The notes below the pieces were generated by a model, which did not search any database, was not told the DNA's origin, and was given only the letters and a program-made list of their open reading frames with translations. Shown here piece after piece: positions 10,501 to 18,656 of a stretch of DNA of 27,444 nt. The DNA is from a virus. The translations under genes and the position numbers were made by a program. The stretch's first letter is position 1; the number at the start of each line of letters is the position of its first letter. The stretch lies in IMG/VR virus record IMGVR_UViG_3300028558_000086, positions 1 through 27,444 of that record. The stretch is one strand, 5' to 3'.

Positions 10501-11547
10501 GTTGGTATTTGGAAGGGAGCTGACTCAAACAGCCTTCTTGGGTACTATCTGCCTCTTAAGGCTAAGGGTTCAGCTAGGACAGCTGGTAATCAACTCACTG
10601 ATCTCTTGGCGGACTTTGTCGCTTCTGGAGTTCAAGGTGGGGATGACGTCATCATAGATTTCGGAGCTAATCGAGGGGTATACTCAGTATTCTTGGTAAG
10701 TACTAACACTATCACATTTACAAATCAGTTTCCTCAGCCTGGACACACGATAGTTGAGTATAGGATTCCGTCTCAATTAGAATGGACGATGGATCACACC
10801 TATCAGTTACTTCGAGACCCTGGTGGGTTCGTTGGGTTGTTTATTGACTCGAGTACTACTCCAATCATCCAGATTGAGTACAACAACACGACTCTCCCAT
10901 CTAGCTCGCTCGGGCTTCCAGGTCAGTTCAATCGAGGCCTGCCCTCAGTAACCTGGGGAGCCTTCGACCCAACTAACTTGTCTCAGACTGCTTGGTCGTT
11001 CCTGCAGTATGGGATCACTCGGGCTCCCATCGAGGTCAAGGCAGTCCCTCCTCACCAAGTATCTAACCAGCGGAATGTCATGAGTTCGCCGGAACATCTC
11101 TTTGGGAAGGTAGCCCACAACCATACTCAGTACTCATCTGCCTCAACTGGAGTTCCTTACCTTTGGGAGGAATACGTGAACAACCCCAACGTTCACGCCT
11201 TCACTCAGTTGAATGACGGAACTCCTCTTGTACCCTCTACTCAAACTTACGACGTTCGCAAGAAGTCGATACCCCCGTTCCCACCTTATGGTGCTACTGG
11301 GTTTGGTGGCGCGGCTCTGGGCGTCGATGGCTTTGGTTTTGGTCCTCTTGGTAATGTACCCTCTCTCAGGGTACGGTTCAATGTCCCGGATGGGGTTCTG
11401 TACAACAGGCTTGAGGTAATCGAGAGATCTTCAGGTGAGCCAGACCTACTGTCTGCTTTCTCTGATGACCAAGTGTCAATGGTATTCGACCCACCTGTAG
11501 TGTCCCTATCGATCAGTTTCTCTGGGGACTCCGGATTAGATTTATAG
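7594..11547 (+). CDS. Large tail fibre/adsorption protein with repeated LamG-like lectin domains
   Basis: The product has 1317 residues and follows an AGAGGA Shine-Dalgarno. Residues 1-150 contain an Ig/SbsA-like beta module (VLVKFSKDMMVDSVLLDP). From about 429 to 1150 there are at least three concanavalin A/LamG-like jelly-roll modules. Each has a 'H.Y.L.RD..G....FVDG' hairpin (HSYRLFRDTSGVVRFYVDGE near 570; HIYRVAKN...LFVDGTLLGSF near 910; HTYQLLRDPGGFVGLFID near 1070) and each closes with a Trp/aromatic strand (WDFVHYLVLP, VDWYYVNGW, WSFLQYGIT). These modules usually bind glycans, so a role in host recognition is likely. The C-terminal 160 residues are a different, loop-rich domain with EHLFGKVAHNHTQYSS. 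It lies between the tail-I-like gene and two further tail genes. Confidence 0.75.
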   Translation: MAFTGILGTSSSQPGNILLGVGATATTLSITFQGSSNLHANAVASALFVDSAELLLSSSIVLVKFSKDMMVDSVLLDPASYSFSGPSAVTILGVFTADSKVVALYVSGIVAGTYIVTVTGAVHSTDLDLVIFGANTATFQALIPYPYRSIFTNKGPITKPELIVQSGSQWSVQTTPVRFFGTVTTSEVVVPGASLDSTHVGLYLRLEAATSTVDPVNGGDYKILAVISPTRVKVQASFRAPATDPSNNIISNVWSIVDHRNGFIANEPSDVSVIVNGNPVLVDRVVGLLGQIVLLDPPLPGSTISVDYSWINDPTVEIRRMNSLEFVSNRWNRENGVNGTRVFPYRNAIQSTRGAQARISDDDIRAPKPQPKLRELFYRAYERAYTALSNDPTSLLLNTPKNRVAFPPLSRQISQVSVAYDANSLPEADSANPWQRVGTGTASVTGGILTVISNTIGPFPEGQPFYWSRGVDLTFPHAYATTWRLRVDATTPDGVFTGLCTGWSDSNRAVILGYLLDGGVRKIGFLTRGNGNNPTLITAWSGGVDSLGNPTGLPFTFDWSVLHSYRLFRDTSGVVRFYVDGEVVASLAISEDQLPFLEELNDSFNEIQNIFFGALSRGATSRSAWDFVHYLVLPTNPQQSVPSSFASYIPTLLPEDASPPWTPVGYHGNESLLGGALVLDSTSATDLPTSQEVGLVGGDFKGFTRIEPLLGTTSNTVLDFEVSLRTFTHGITPNAVMVAIDDGNRLVQVCFFPTTPQPKVSYPGRSLPQEATPRSWTSLGGAPVVMVGRTLRISDNSLVDGRVFAIDDLEISSSVNRIFSASIDYYYEFKCAVLSSTPDLTSDQFCGATSDVYDGTKTIGVMLRKTPVPEVALHSDGLVLASFPFNWDDHQPHIYRVAKNTAADLVILFVDGTLLGSFAYSGFTTVSPVSTPILSFGSSTASSSQSLSVVDWYYVNGWRSQNPTGVSHYVGIWKGADSNSLLGYYLPLKAKGSARTAGNQLTDLLADFVASGVQGGDDVIIDFGANRGVYSVFLVSTNTITFTNQFPQPGHTIVEYRIPSQLEWTMDHTYQLLRDPGGFVGLFIDSSTTPIIQIEYNNTTLPSSSLGLPGQFNRGLPSVTWGAFDPTNLSQTAWSFLQYGITRAPIEVKAVPPHQVSNQRNVMSSPEHLFGKVAHNHTQYSSASTGVPYLWEEYVNNPNVHAFTQLNDGTPLVPSTQTYDVRKKSIPPFPPYGATGFGGAALGVDGFGFGPLGNVPSLRVRFNVPDGVLYNRLEVIERSSGEPDLLSAFSDDQVSMVFDPPVVSLSISFSGDSGLDL

Positions 11548-11560
11548 ATTGGAGTAGGTA

Positions 11561-12208
11561 ATGTTCAAGGTTAGCGACACATTCAAGCGGATTAGAGAAG
11601 CTGTGTCCATGGCGATGACTTGTCGCTATGAGGATAGGATGACTTGCATCAAGAAGGGTGAAGTCTTCATGGTCCTTCGGGATGGCAGGACCGGAGAGAT
11701 TCAAGAACAACGCCATTATGACAACCTTGTAGTTCGAGATGCTTCGATCTTGGTTGCGCGTCTCTTCAAGAACAATGCTGAGACAGGGTTGCATGGGGGT
11801 CTCTGCTTGGCTATCGGTACCGGGGATACTGGTTGGAATCCGATGGCGCCCCCGGCGGCTACACTAACCCAACGGGCTCTATTCGCTGAGTTGACACGGA
11901 AGGTGTTTGCCTCGTCTAACTTCGTGGATTCTCTTGGCAACCCAACAGCGGTCCCGACAAATGTAGTTGACTTTGTAACCACCTTCACGGAATCAGAGGC
12001 GGTAGGGCCTCTTGTTGAGATGGGCATCCTAGGTGGGACTATTTCAACCAACATGGCTACTAGGAACCCAGTTTCACCTCCAAATGGCCCGTATGACGCG
12101 ACAGTTGATTTGACCCAGAAGGAAACGATGGCTAACTACCTTACGTTTCCAGTTCAGAACAAGCCTGCCACCTCGACCCTAACTATTGTTTGGCGGCTGA
12201 CTTTCTAA
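11561..12208 (+). CDS. Conserved-type phage virion protein (VGTG/EMGxxGG family)
   Basis: The product has 215 residues. It starts at an ATG after GGAGTAGGTA, 13 bases after the lectin-fibre gene. A pattern often seen in phage tail-region proteins is visible: YDNLVVRDASILVARLF (about 50-65), LCLAIGTGDTGWNPMAPPAA (about 80-100), LFAELTRKVF, FVTTFTESEAVGPLVEMGILGG (about 140-160), and a final TLTIVWRLTF strand. The alternating hydrophobic strands suggest a compact beta fold; there is no signal peptide or membrane segment. Such proteins typically lie beside fibres, so this may be a small baseplate or fibre-connecting component. The molecular role is not known to me. Confidence 0.65.
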   Translation: MFKVSDTFKRIREAVSMAMTCRYEDRMTCIKKGEVFMVLRDGRTGEIQEQRHYDNLVVRDASILVARLFKNNAETGLHGGLCLAIGTGDTGWNPMAPPAATLTQRALFAELTRKVFASSNFVDSLGNPTAVPTNVVDFVTTFTESEAVGPLVEMGILGGTISTNMATRNPVSPPNGPYDATVDLTQKETMANYLTFPVQNKPATSTLTIVWRLTF

Positions 12209-12238
12209 TACCCCCCCAATGTTGTTTTGATAGCTCTT

Positions 12239-12267
12239 CCTCTGTGGAACGGATCTAGATCCAGAGG
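12239..12267 (+). promoter_or_regulatory. Inverted repeat enclosing the Shine-Dalgarno of the 2107-residue fibre gene
   Basis: CCTCTG (12239-12244) is complementary to CAGAGG (12262-12267), and the right arm contains the AGAGG that serves as Shine-Dalgarno six bases before the ATG at 12274. Inside lies a perfect 12-base palindrome, GGATCTAGATCC (12251-12262). As RNA the arms could hide the ribosome site and limit synthesis of the very large fibre protein. The pairing is seen; the regulation is inferred. Confidence 0.4.
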
Positions 12268-12273
12268 TAGAGA

Positions 12274-15200
12274 ATGTCGAATAATTACGGTGAGGGCGTC
12301 TCCAGAGTTCTTGACCCAGCTACTACTCAATTCCTGAGTGTTCTGTGGCAAGAGGGTCTACCGCCACTCGACTCCGAATGGAACCTCGTAGGTGATTTGG
12401 CTGCTGGCTGGGACCGTCAGAAGGTCTTGCTGGGGACCCCCTCAGGTTGGTTCGGAAACGACATCAACCCTTCAAAGGACTATCAGACTGATCCAACTTG
12501 GTCCAACTGGTTCAAGTTTGGCCGACAGCGTGTTGGCGACAAGCAGTCCATCATGTGGGCGGCCGTCAATGGTTGGTTGGTTCCTGTCACCGGTACTCAG
12601 ACTGGGGACCCTCCAGGGAGTCCGGATGATGTGGACACCTGGAACAAGATTCTCCTTGACCCACCTCCGGGGTTGACTGGCGATGCTCGGCCTGACTTTG
12701 TGTTCCTTGAGGTCTGGAAAGCTCGGGTTGGACCCTACCCGTCGACTCTCAACAAGCCGAATGGGTCCGCCATCTACAAGTACGGCAACATCGAAGGAGG
12801 CTTCAGCTACCTTGCTGATGACCTACTTGATCCGGCGATTGGTGAGGAGACAACCGAACGCATTCAGCTGCAGTATCGGATTCGAGTCGTCAAGGGTCTC
12901 ATTAACCTCGGAACCAACCCTGACGGTTTTGATCCAACAGTGGTCAAAGCCCAAGGAGCTCAAGCTACGCCACCCTCTGTGGGTGGCTACACCTTCACGA
13001 ATATGCGTGAGGAGTTGGGTGATCCAGGTCTTTGGAGAGCTGGCGATGGTACTGCGAATGTTCTAGGTACCGTGGACGGCTATGTCTACGCAATCCCTAT
13101 TTGCATCGTTTTCCGACGCAATTCCATCTCGTGGACAGGTGAGCCTTCTCAGAACCTCAACGGTGGTTTCAACCGTAATCCTACCGCCGTTGATCGTACT
13201 GGTACTCTAACATTCTCGACAGTACCTACTCTTGCTTCTGACCTAAGTGCATCCTCCTCTCCTGCAATTCTGGTTTCAGCTTCAAGTATCCCGCTTCCAT
13301 TAGCTCCAAGTTCTCCTGTAACGATCAGGATTGACGAGGAACTAATCACCTATTCTGGTATCTCTAGTACCAATATCACCATAACGGGTCGTGGGGCGAA
13401 TGGAACTGCACCGGCAGTTCACAAGGCTGGTGCGACCATTACGGTGGTATCGACTCGTCCTGACGGGCTATACTCGGATCAGGTTACAGGAACCGACATT
13501 CACGACTTGAGGCACGCAGTTAACCCCGCTGGGTTCAACTACGACAACATGCTCAAGTCGAACCTGGATAAGTTGCTACGAGGGCAACTACGGGCAAACT
13601 GGAAGAGGACAGGTACCGACCCGCGCGGTATCTACCTCCTCTATGAAGATAAGATCAGCTTAACCCCTCCAATCAGTCTGGGTATTACTGGACTTGATGG
13701 CCCTGATCTTATTCGAATGATCTTCTCAGATGCTGCTGTTCAGCAGCCAGTCGAGGTGATCTGCAAGCCAGCTACTTGGAGTTCAACTCCAAGCTTCCCT
13801 CTGGATGGCACCCAGATTTGGGGTCTACAGATTACATCTAGCATTTCATTTCAGGGTTCAACTGGCGTTTGGAGTATTGGTGACCGGATCAGTATTCCAG
13901 TAGCCCAGTTCAAGACTGGGGTGTCAGTTCCGGATGCTGACCAGATCAGATTCCTCAACGACCAGCCTGCAGCGGGAACCGGTACTTCCTCTGGAACACT
14001 GCAGTTCATCGATGCCTCTGGTGATTACGTAACCAATGGGGTCGAAGTTGGGGATACGCTAGTCATCTTTGCAGGCGCGGCAGCTGGGTCTTATACGATC
14101 ACCCAGGTAACGACTACTGTCCTTACCGTAACCGCAACCATTCCGGCAGCGGTCCTGTCGACCTACGTCATTCGAAAAGGTGTGGGTGCACTTCAGATTC
14201 GTGTCGAGGGACAGGCAACCCCACTAGCACAACACAACTTCACTGTTACTCCGCCTAATCCAGGTCCGACAGACGATCTGGTGATCACTATCAACTCGGG
14301 GAATGCTTTCCCGACTAGCGGTACTGCAAACCTCTATATCACAACGCACATTCAGTATGGTGGTGGTAGGGGCTTATCCAGGCGCCCGGATTCAATTCAC
14401 AGCGTCACTTTGTTGAATCCAAACTCTCAGCTACTCCACCAGGCAGAGTACTCTCAAACAGGTACTTTCTCACTTCGAACAGCTTGGGCTCCACTTTGGA
14501 GCAAGTTTAGAGGGGACACCTATAAGAGCCTTCTACCAGTAACAGCTGAAGCTTATGCGGATCTTGGGTCAAAGACAGTAGTCATCTCTCCGTTCCAAGC
14601 GATTCAGTTCCCAATCCCTACCCCGATTACCGGTAGCATAATGCATGTTCTTGACGGGCATAACCCTGACCCGTTGAGTCTTTTTGACCACTCCCAGTAT
14701 GTCATTCTTCCTCGACACTTGGTTCCTGGGTGGGGTGCAGTAGAAGTACCCATCATCCCGGTCACAGGAGGTGGCAACTTCCATCGAGGCATCAACTTCA
14801 TGCTGATGTCCCAAGAAGGCAGTACTCCTACTGGGACATCCTTTAACAACAACTACATCAATTACACAATTGGTGGTACAGCCGCTGTATTCTCTACCCT
14901 GAATCTGTCAACCTCGTTGCCCGCAGATTACAACGGGTTGCTGCACTACGGGAGTTTTGCATATACCTCTAATTATGCGGGTATTCGTACCTTCAATGAT
15001 GACCCGACGGTAGTCGGAGCGCTTTCAACTGCACGAGGGTTGGGACGTCATGGCCTAGAACTTCCTCCTTACTACGGTATCGCAAGGTTGTTCGCTGTCT
15101 ATGAGGCTCAAGACTACAAGACCCACGGATCGTCTTTCACTATGAGTGGGGGTCGTACCTTTACTGGTACAGGAGCTACCAACCTACTGCGCGGTGACTT

Positions 15201-18200
15201 CAACGGGCCGACATTCTGGATTGAAAAAGATGTCAATGGGGACAGTACCTTCATCCTAAATGCCGATACTATCGACATAACAAAGTCCCCCAATCTGATC
15301 CCCACCTTCGACTCTGGGAACTATGTCATCGAAGCTTGTGTGTTCGGCTTTGATCGTAATTCATTCGATCTAACTCAGCCATTCAAGCTTGCTCTGAGCA
15401 CAGCCCCGGGGAGTCTGATAGCTCCCTATGCAATCTTGCCAGGACCTATCTCTGGGTCTGATACGGCACTCATCAACTACAGTAGGACTCCGTACCAAGG
15501 GGATGCATGGGGAACCGCCACTTCGTTCTCAGACAAGGGGTTCACTCCAGGTCCATTGACGAGTGCAAACGCTTTCCAGCTGGCTTCGACCTCGCTCATT
15601 CCCAACATGCTCACTCGTCCAAACCAGAAGCCAGTAGAGGTCCTAGCTTCAATTGGTTTCGTGACCACGTTGGGTACCGGTCGTCTCTCTGGTGACTTCT
15701 CGGTAGCGAATGCTTACGACATTCGAAACGTAGGGTACGAAGATCCAACTGACCCAAGCGCACCTTATCCGCCTCTTGGGCCATCTAACCCAAGACCTCT
15801 CGTCAAGTCTGGAGCGCTTGGGAGCCTCGCCAACTACGGGGATCTAGAAGCCAACCCAGAGTACCTAGGGTGCACTGAACGGCTCCCCTTGGGCGCGCTA
15901 TACCGCGACAAAGACTTTCATGGGTCCAGGTTCTCGGATGAGTTGTCCTCACCCTTTGTCTACATGGATACAGCTGGCGTAGGCTCGGGGGTCGCGGGTC
16001 TCGCTCGCACCTTAGAGTTAGATCAGACAGAGGTTTTGGCGATGCCGGCTTCTGTATCCGCGGGCGTGCCTGGTGACGTCCTGGTGATGGTTGACGGAGA
16101 GTCCTCCGATTACACTCAGTTGCTTAACTACAGGACCAATCGAGGTGGCTCAGCTTTCGTTGGTTCTGGGGATCGACCTGGCGGTGAGATCTTTGCCACT
16201 TACTCCAGGCTCTTGGGTTCTGGTAAGGGTACTCGAGTCCTTGTCGGTCGTGCGTTCCTTGTTAGGAATGCTCCTACCTCCGTTGGGTCAACTGAGGTCT
16301 CCGGCGGTGACGAGCTGATGATGACCATCGCTACCCAGGTCATGGAGCTTGGGACGACCCCAATCGAAGCCATGATCCTATTGGGGACGAATGGGTCAAG
16401 TGAAGGGTATGCAGCGGCTGACACCTACCGTATCGAAGGCCACCCCCTTCTAAGCAATCACACATTCTACGATGTTGACCCAAGTGTGATCCAACTCCCT
16501 CTTGGGAAGACTATCGCTCAGATCACGGCTCCTTCTCCGACACCAGCTATTCCGATTGGCGCGAATGATACTGTCTACGCCAGTGATGGGGTCCGCAACT
16601 TCTGGACAAACATCCCTACCCTCACAGCACTGGTTTTGATTGACAATCTATTAGTTGCTGGAAACGTAGTAGTCTCGTCCAATGCAATCACATTCACTAA
16701 TGCCTCACGCATTAGTACTTCTAATCTATCCTCTGGTACCACCAGTTCGCTAATTGTTAGTACTGGAGACGGTACGGGGACTGCTGGCACAGGCAACCTC
16801 ATACTTACTCCTGGAACCTCAAGCGGTTCTGGATCCGCTGGTGGGCTCGTTCTAACGGGTGGAGCCTGCACGGGTTCTTCAGGTAATGGTGGTGGAGTTA
16901 CTCTAGCAGGCGGCACCACCTTCAACGGGAATGGTGGGAGTGTTGCTATCCGAGGTGGGACTGCGGGTGTCTCTGGTAATGGTGGAAATGTCACCATATC
17001 AGCGGGGCTTGGTACTATCACTAATGGTTCAGTATCCGTTAGGATAGGACCTCTTGTTACAGTAGTTAGCTTCACCAATACGGATCTCATTCTTGGTCCA
17101 GATAGTGCTGGGGACTATGGAATACACTTCACTGCTGAGACTACCAACACCACAATAGATCAAGCTGATGCTGTATCAGGTAATGGATCCACACTCACCA
17201 TTAAGTCCCAGACTGCAGCCCCTGGGAATAACGATGGTGGTATTATTCATATCGTAGCAGGGCATGGCACCGGATCAGGTCGAACTGGAACTGTTCAAAT
17301 ATCTAATGGATTACGCACTAATGTACTGATCAGTGCTACCGACATTGAGAGTACATTTTTTGACCACAATATCACCGAGTTGGGTGATCCGAACGCTATT
17401 GACGTCTATAGTCTGACTTTTAGTTCAAGAGTTCTAGCCCCTAAGATAGGGCAGAAACCCGTTAATGGTGATGGTGAAACCCTCACCATTAAGTCTGCTG
17501 ATGTAGCAGCAGCTTTCTTCGGCAAGGGTGGTGACCTGGGTATCTTTGCTGGTAACGCCACGGGTGATGTCTCTCATCAGCATCAGGGTGGTGACATTTA
17601 CCTGAAGGCTGGTAAGGGTTCTTTTGCTCGCTCGGGTCAGGTGTTCTTACAGGTTGAGACTGGTACAACCATGTCTCCCTCACCAGTGACAGTGGCCACT
17701 ATCAATCAGGCAGCGGTTACTGTTGATGTTAGCGCTCTTAACTTTGATCCAACAGTATTTCACCCTGTTATCTCTCAGCAGGATGCAGTTGCAGGTCAAG
17801 ATGGTACTGTACTCAAGGTACAAGCCCAAAAAGGTGATCAAGCTGGTGGTTCATCCCATAACGGTGGGGACCTCGTTCTAGTCTCAGGTGCTCATGGTCC
17901 CAGTGGAGGTAATGCTGGAGCCATCAACTTGTTCCTAGGTTCTGAGGCTTACCCGACACTAGGAGCAGATAGAACTGGTTTGGCCTTCCGAGGGTCTAGC
18001 AGTGGTAATAATGGCATAGGGATTGTTGATTCTACTACAGATCCACCGACTATGCCGCTCAACTGCACTAGTGCTATTTACGCAGTTGGCAGCCCGATAT
18101 CCTCTAGTACACAACTCAAGTATTCAGATGGTAGCTCTGTTACTCGATACCTTGAGGGTGTTTCAGAGAGGGTTGTTGTTAACAGTGCTAGTATCGTTAA

Positions 18201-18597
18201 CCCAATAACTTCGGCTAACCCTGTCACTTCATCCTCTCCAGTCCTGCTTAGTGCGTTCGCGCAGTCGTTCGCTGTAGAGGGGGGTGACATTCTAGAGGGT
18301 TCAGTCATTGTCCACTTGGTAGCAGCGGCATCTGCTGGTAACGCAGCTAGCTTCCACTTGATAATAGTTGATGGAGTTACTCCATTGGACATCACCTCGT
18401 ATCAATTCCCTATGGACAATGGTGTTGATGTGTACCTAACGGTACCCTTCTCCTTCACTATTCCGAATGTTAGCTCTGGAACTGTCGAGATTAAACCAGA
18501 GGCTTCGGTTAGTGGTGGATCTCTAGACGTGACTACCCCGCATACTGGTGGCAAGTGGTTGTTTGCCAAGCATGTCGTAGGTGCAGCAGGTACTTGA
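12274..18597 (+). CDS. Giant tail fibre/tip protein with glycine-rich beta-repeats
   Basis: The product has 2107 residues. The N-terminus has VLWQEGLPPLDSEWNLVGDL, the 'QG..LD.EWN...D' pattern that opens many phage fibre proteins, and DFVFLEVWKARVG near 145. Residues about 390-700 are beta-rich modules. Near 1505-1590 is a glycine-rich run with 'GNGG.V.I.GG' units (GNGGGVTLAGG, GNGGSVAIRGG, GNGGNVTISAG), suggesting a narrow beta-helix or polyglycine-II-like fold. Three imperfect repeats of about 100 residues follow (starting near nt 17161, 17452 and 17776), each with 'G.G.TL.IK....GG.I.I..G'. The last 140 residues look like a separate jelly-roll tip (AFAQSFAVEGGDILEGSVIV to the end). It is probably the host-contacting fibre. 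It ends just before a strong terminator. Confidence 0.75.
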   Translation: MSNNYGEGVSRVLDPATTQFLSVLWQEGLPPLDSEWNLVGDLAAGWDRQKVLLGTPSGWFGNDINPSKDYQTDPTWSNWFKFGRQRVGDKQSIMWAAVNGWLVPVTGTQTGDPPGSPDDVDTWNKILLDPPPGLTGDARPDFVFLEVWKARVGPYPSTLNKPNGSAIYKYGNIEGGFSYLADDLLDPAIGEETTERIQLQYRIRVVKGLINLGTNPDGFDPTVVKAQGAQATPPSVGGYTFTNMREELGDPGLWRAGDGTANVLGTVDGYVYAIPICIVFRRNSISWTGEPSQNLNGGFNRNPTAVDRTGTLTFSTVPTLASDLSASSSPAILVSASSIPLPLAPSSPVTIRIDEELITYSGISSTNITITGRGANGTAPAVHKAGATITVVSTRPDGLYSDQVTGTDIHDLRHAVNPAGFNYDNMLKSNLDKLLRGQLRANWKRTGTDPRGIYLLYEDKISLTPPISLGITGLDGPDLIRMIFSDAAVQQPVEVICKPATWSSTPSFPLDGTQIWGLQITSSISFQGSTGVWSIGDRISIPVAQFKTGVSVPDADQIRFLNDQPAAGTGTSSGTLQFIDASGDYVTNGVEVGDTLVIFAGAAAGSYTITQVTTTVLTVTATIPAAVLSTYVIRKGVGALQIRVEGQATPLAQHNFTVTPPNPGPTDDLVITINSGNAFPTSGTANLYITTHIQYGGGRGLSRRPDSIHSVTLLNPNSQLLHQAEYSQTGTFSLRTAWAPLWSKFRGDTYKSLLPVTAEAYADLGSKTVVISPFQAIQFPIPTPITGSIMHVLDGHNPDPLSLFDHSQYVILPRHLVPGWGAVEVPIIPVTGGGNFHRGINFMLMSQEGSTPTGTSFNNNYINYTIGGTAAVFSTLNLSTSLPADYNGLLHYGSFAYTSNYAGIRTFNDDPTVVGALSTARGLGRHGLELPPYYGIARLFAVYEAQDYKTHGSSFTMSGGRTFTGTGATNLLRGDFNGPTFWIEKDVNGDSTFILNADTIDITKSPNLIPTFDSGNYVIEACVFGFDRNSFDLTQPFKLALSTAPGSLIAPYAILPGPISGSDTALINYSRTPYQGDAWGTATSFSDKGFTPGPLTSANAFQLASTSLIPNMLTRPNQKPVEVLASIGFVTTLGTGRLSGDFSVANAYDIRNVGYEDPTDPSAPYPPLGPSNPRPLVKSGALGSLANYGDLEANPEYLGCTERLPLGALYRDKDFHGSRFSDELSSPFVYMDTAGVGSGVAGLARTLELDQTEVLAMPASVSAGVPGDVLVMVDGESSDYTQLLNYRTNRGGSAFVGSGDRPGGEIFATYSRLLGSGKGTRVLVGRAFLVRNAPTSVGSTEVSGGDELMMTIATQVMELGTTPIEAMILLGTNGSSEGYAAADTYRIEGHPLLSNHTFYDVDPSVIQLPLGKTIAQITAPSPTPAIPIGANDTVYASDGVRNFWTNIPTLTALVLIDNLLVAGNVVVSSNAITFTNASRISTSNLSSGTTSSLIVSTGDGTGTAGTGNLILTPGTSSGSGSAGGLVLTGGACTGSSGNGGGVTLAGGTTFNGNGGSVAIRGGTAGVSGNGGNVTISAGLGTITNGSVSVRIGPLVTVVSFTNTDLILGPDSAGDYGIHFTAETTNTTIDQADAVSGNGSTLTIKSQTAAPGNNDGGIIHIVAGHGTGSGRTGTVQISNGLRTNVLISATDIESTFFDHNITELGDPNAIDVYSLTFSSRVLAPKIGQKPVNGDGETLTIKSADVAAAFFGKGGDLGIFAGNATGDVSHQHQGGDIYLKAGKGSFARSGQVFLQVETGTTMSPSPVTVATINQAAVTVDVSALNFDPTVFHPVISQQDAVAGQDGTVLKVQAQKGDQAGGSSHNGGDLVLVSGAHGPSGGNAGAINLFLGSEAYPTLGADRTGLAFRGSSSGNNGIGIVDSTTDPPTMPLNCTSAIYAVGSPISSSTQLKYSDGSSVTRYLEGVSERVVVNSASIVNPITSANPVTSSSPVLLSAFAQSFAVEGGDILEGSVIVHLVAAASAGNAASFHLIIVDGVTPLDITSYQFPMDNGVDVYLTVPFSFTIPNVSSGTVEIKPEASVSGGSLDVTTPHTGGKWLFAKHVVGAAGT

Positions 18598-18607
18598 TAA
18601 ACCAAGA

Positions 18608-18639
18608 GGGCTCACCGGCTGTGCGCCAGTGAGCCCTTT
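18608..18639 (+). terminator. Rho-independent terminator after the fibre block
   Basis: GGGCTCAC pairs perfectly with GTGAGCCC. An inner GGC/GCC pair closes a TGTGC loop (with one C/A mismatch), and the hairpin is followed by TTTAT on the plus strand. It sits 10 bases after the fibre stop and between convergent genes. The minus-strand copy is followed by a less T-rich sequence, so it may end the reverse lipoprotein transcript less efficiently. Confidence 0.85.
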
Positions 18640-18656
18640 ATGCTTCTACTTGACTA

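Noticed and set aside
11716-12054. A 112-codon open frame on the minus strand
   Set aside because: It is antisense to the small virion protein gene, whose motifs are convincing on the plus strand.
12251-12262. The GGATCTAGATCC palindrome as a transcription terminator
   Set aside because: It is short and has no following T-run; it lies inside a larger possible hairpin at the ribosome site.
15223-15262. A possible second calcium loop (DVNGDSTFILNAD) in the giant fibre
   Set aside because: Positions 6, 9 and 12 do not fit the EF-hand pattern.
16575-17090. A 171-codon open frame on the minus strand, Pro/Val-rich
   Set aside because: It is the antisense shadow of the glycine-rich repeats of the fibre gene; its composition is exactly what reading GGN/GTN codons in reverse would give, and it has no ribosome site.
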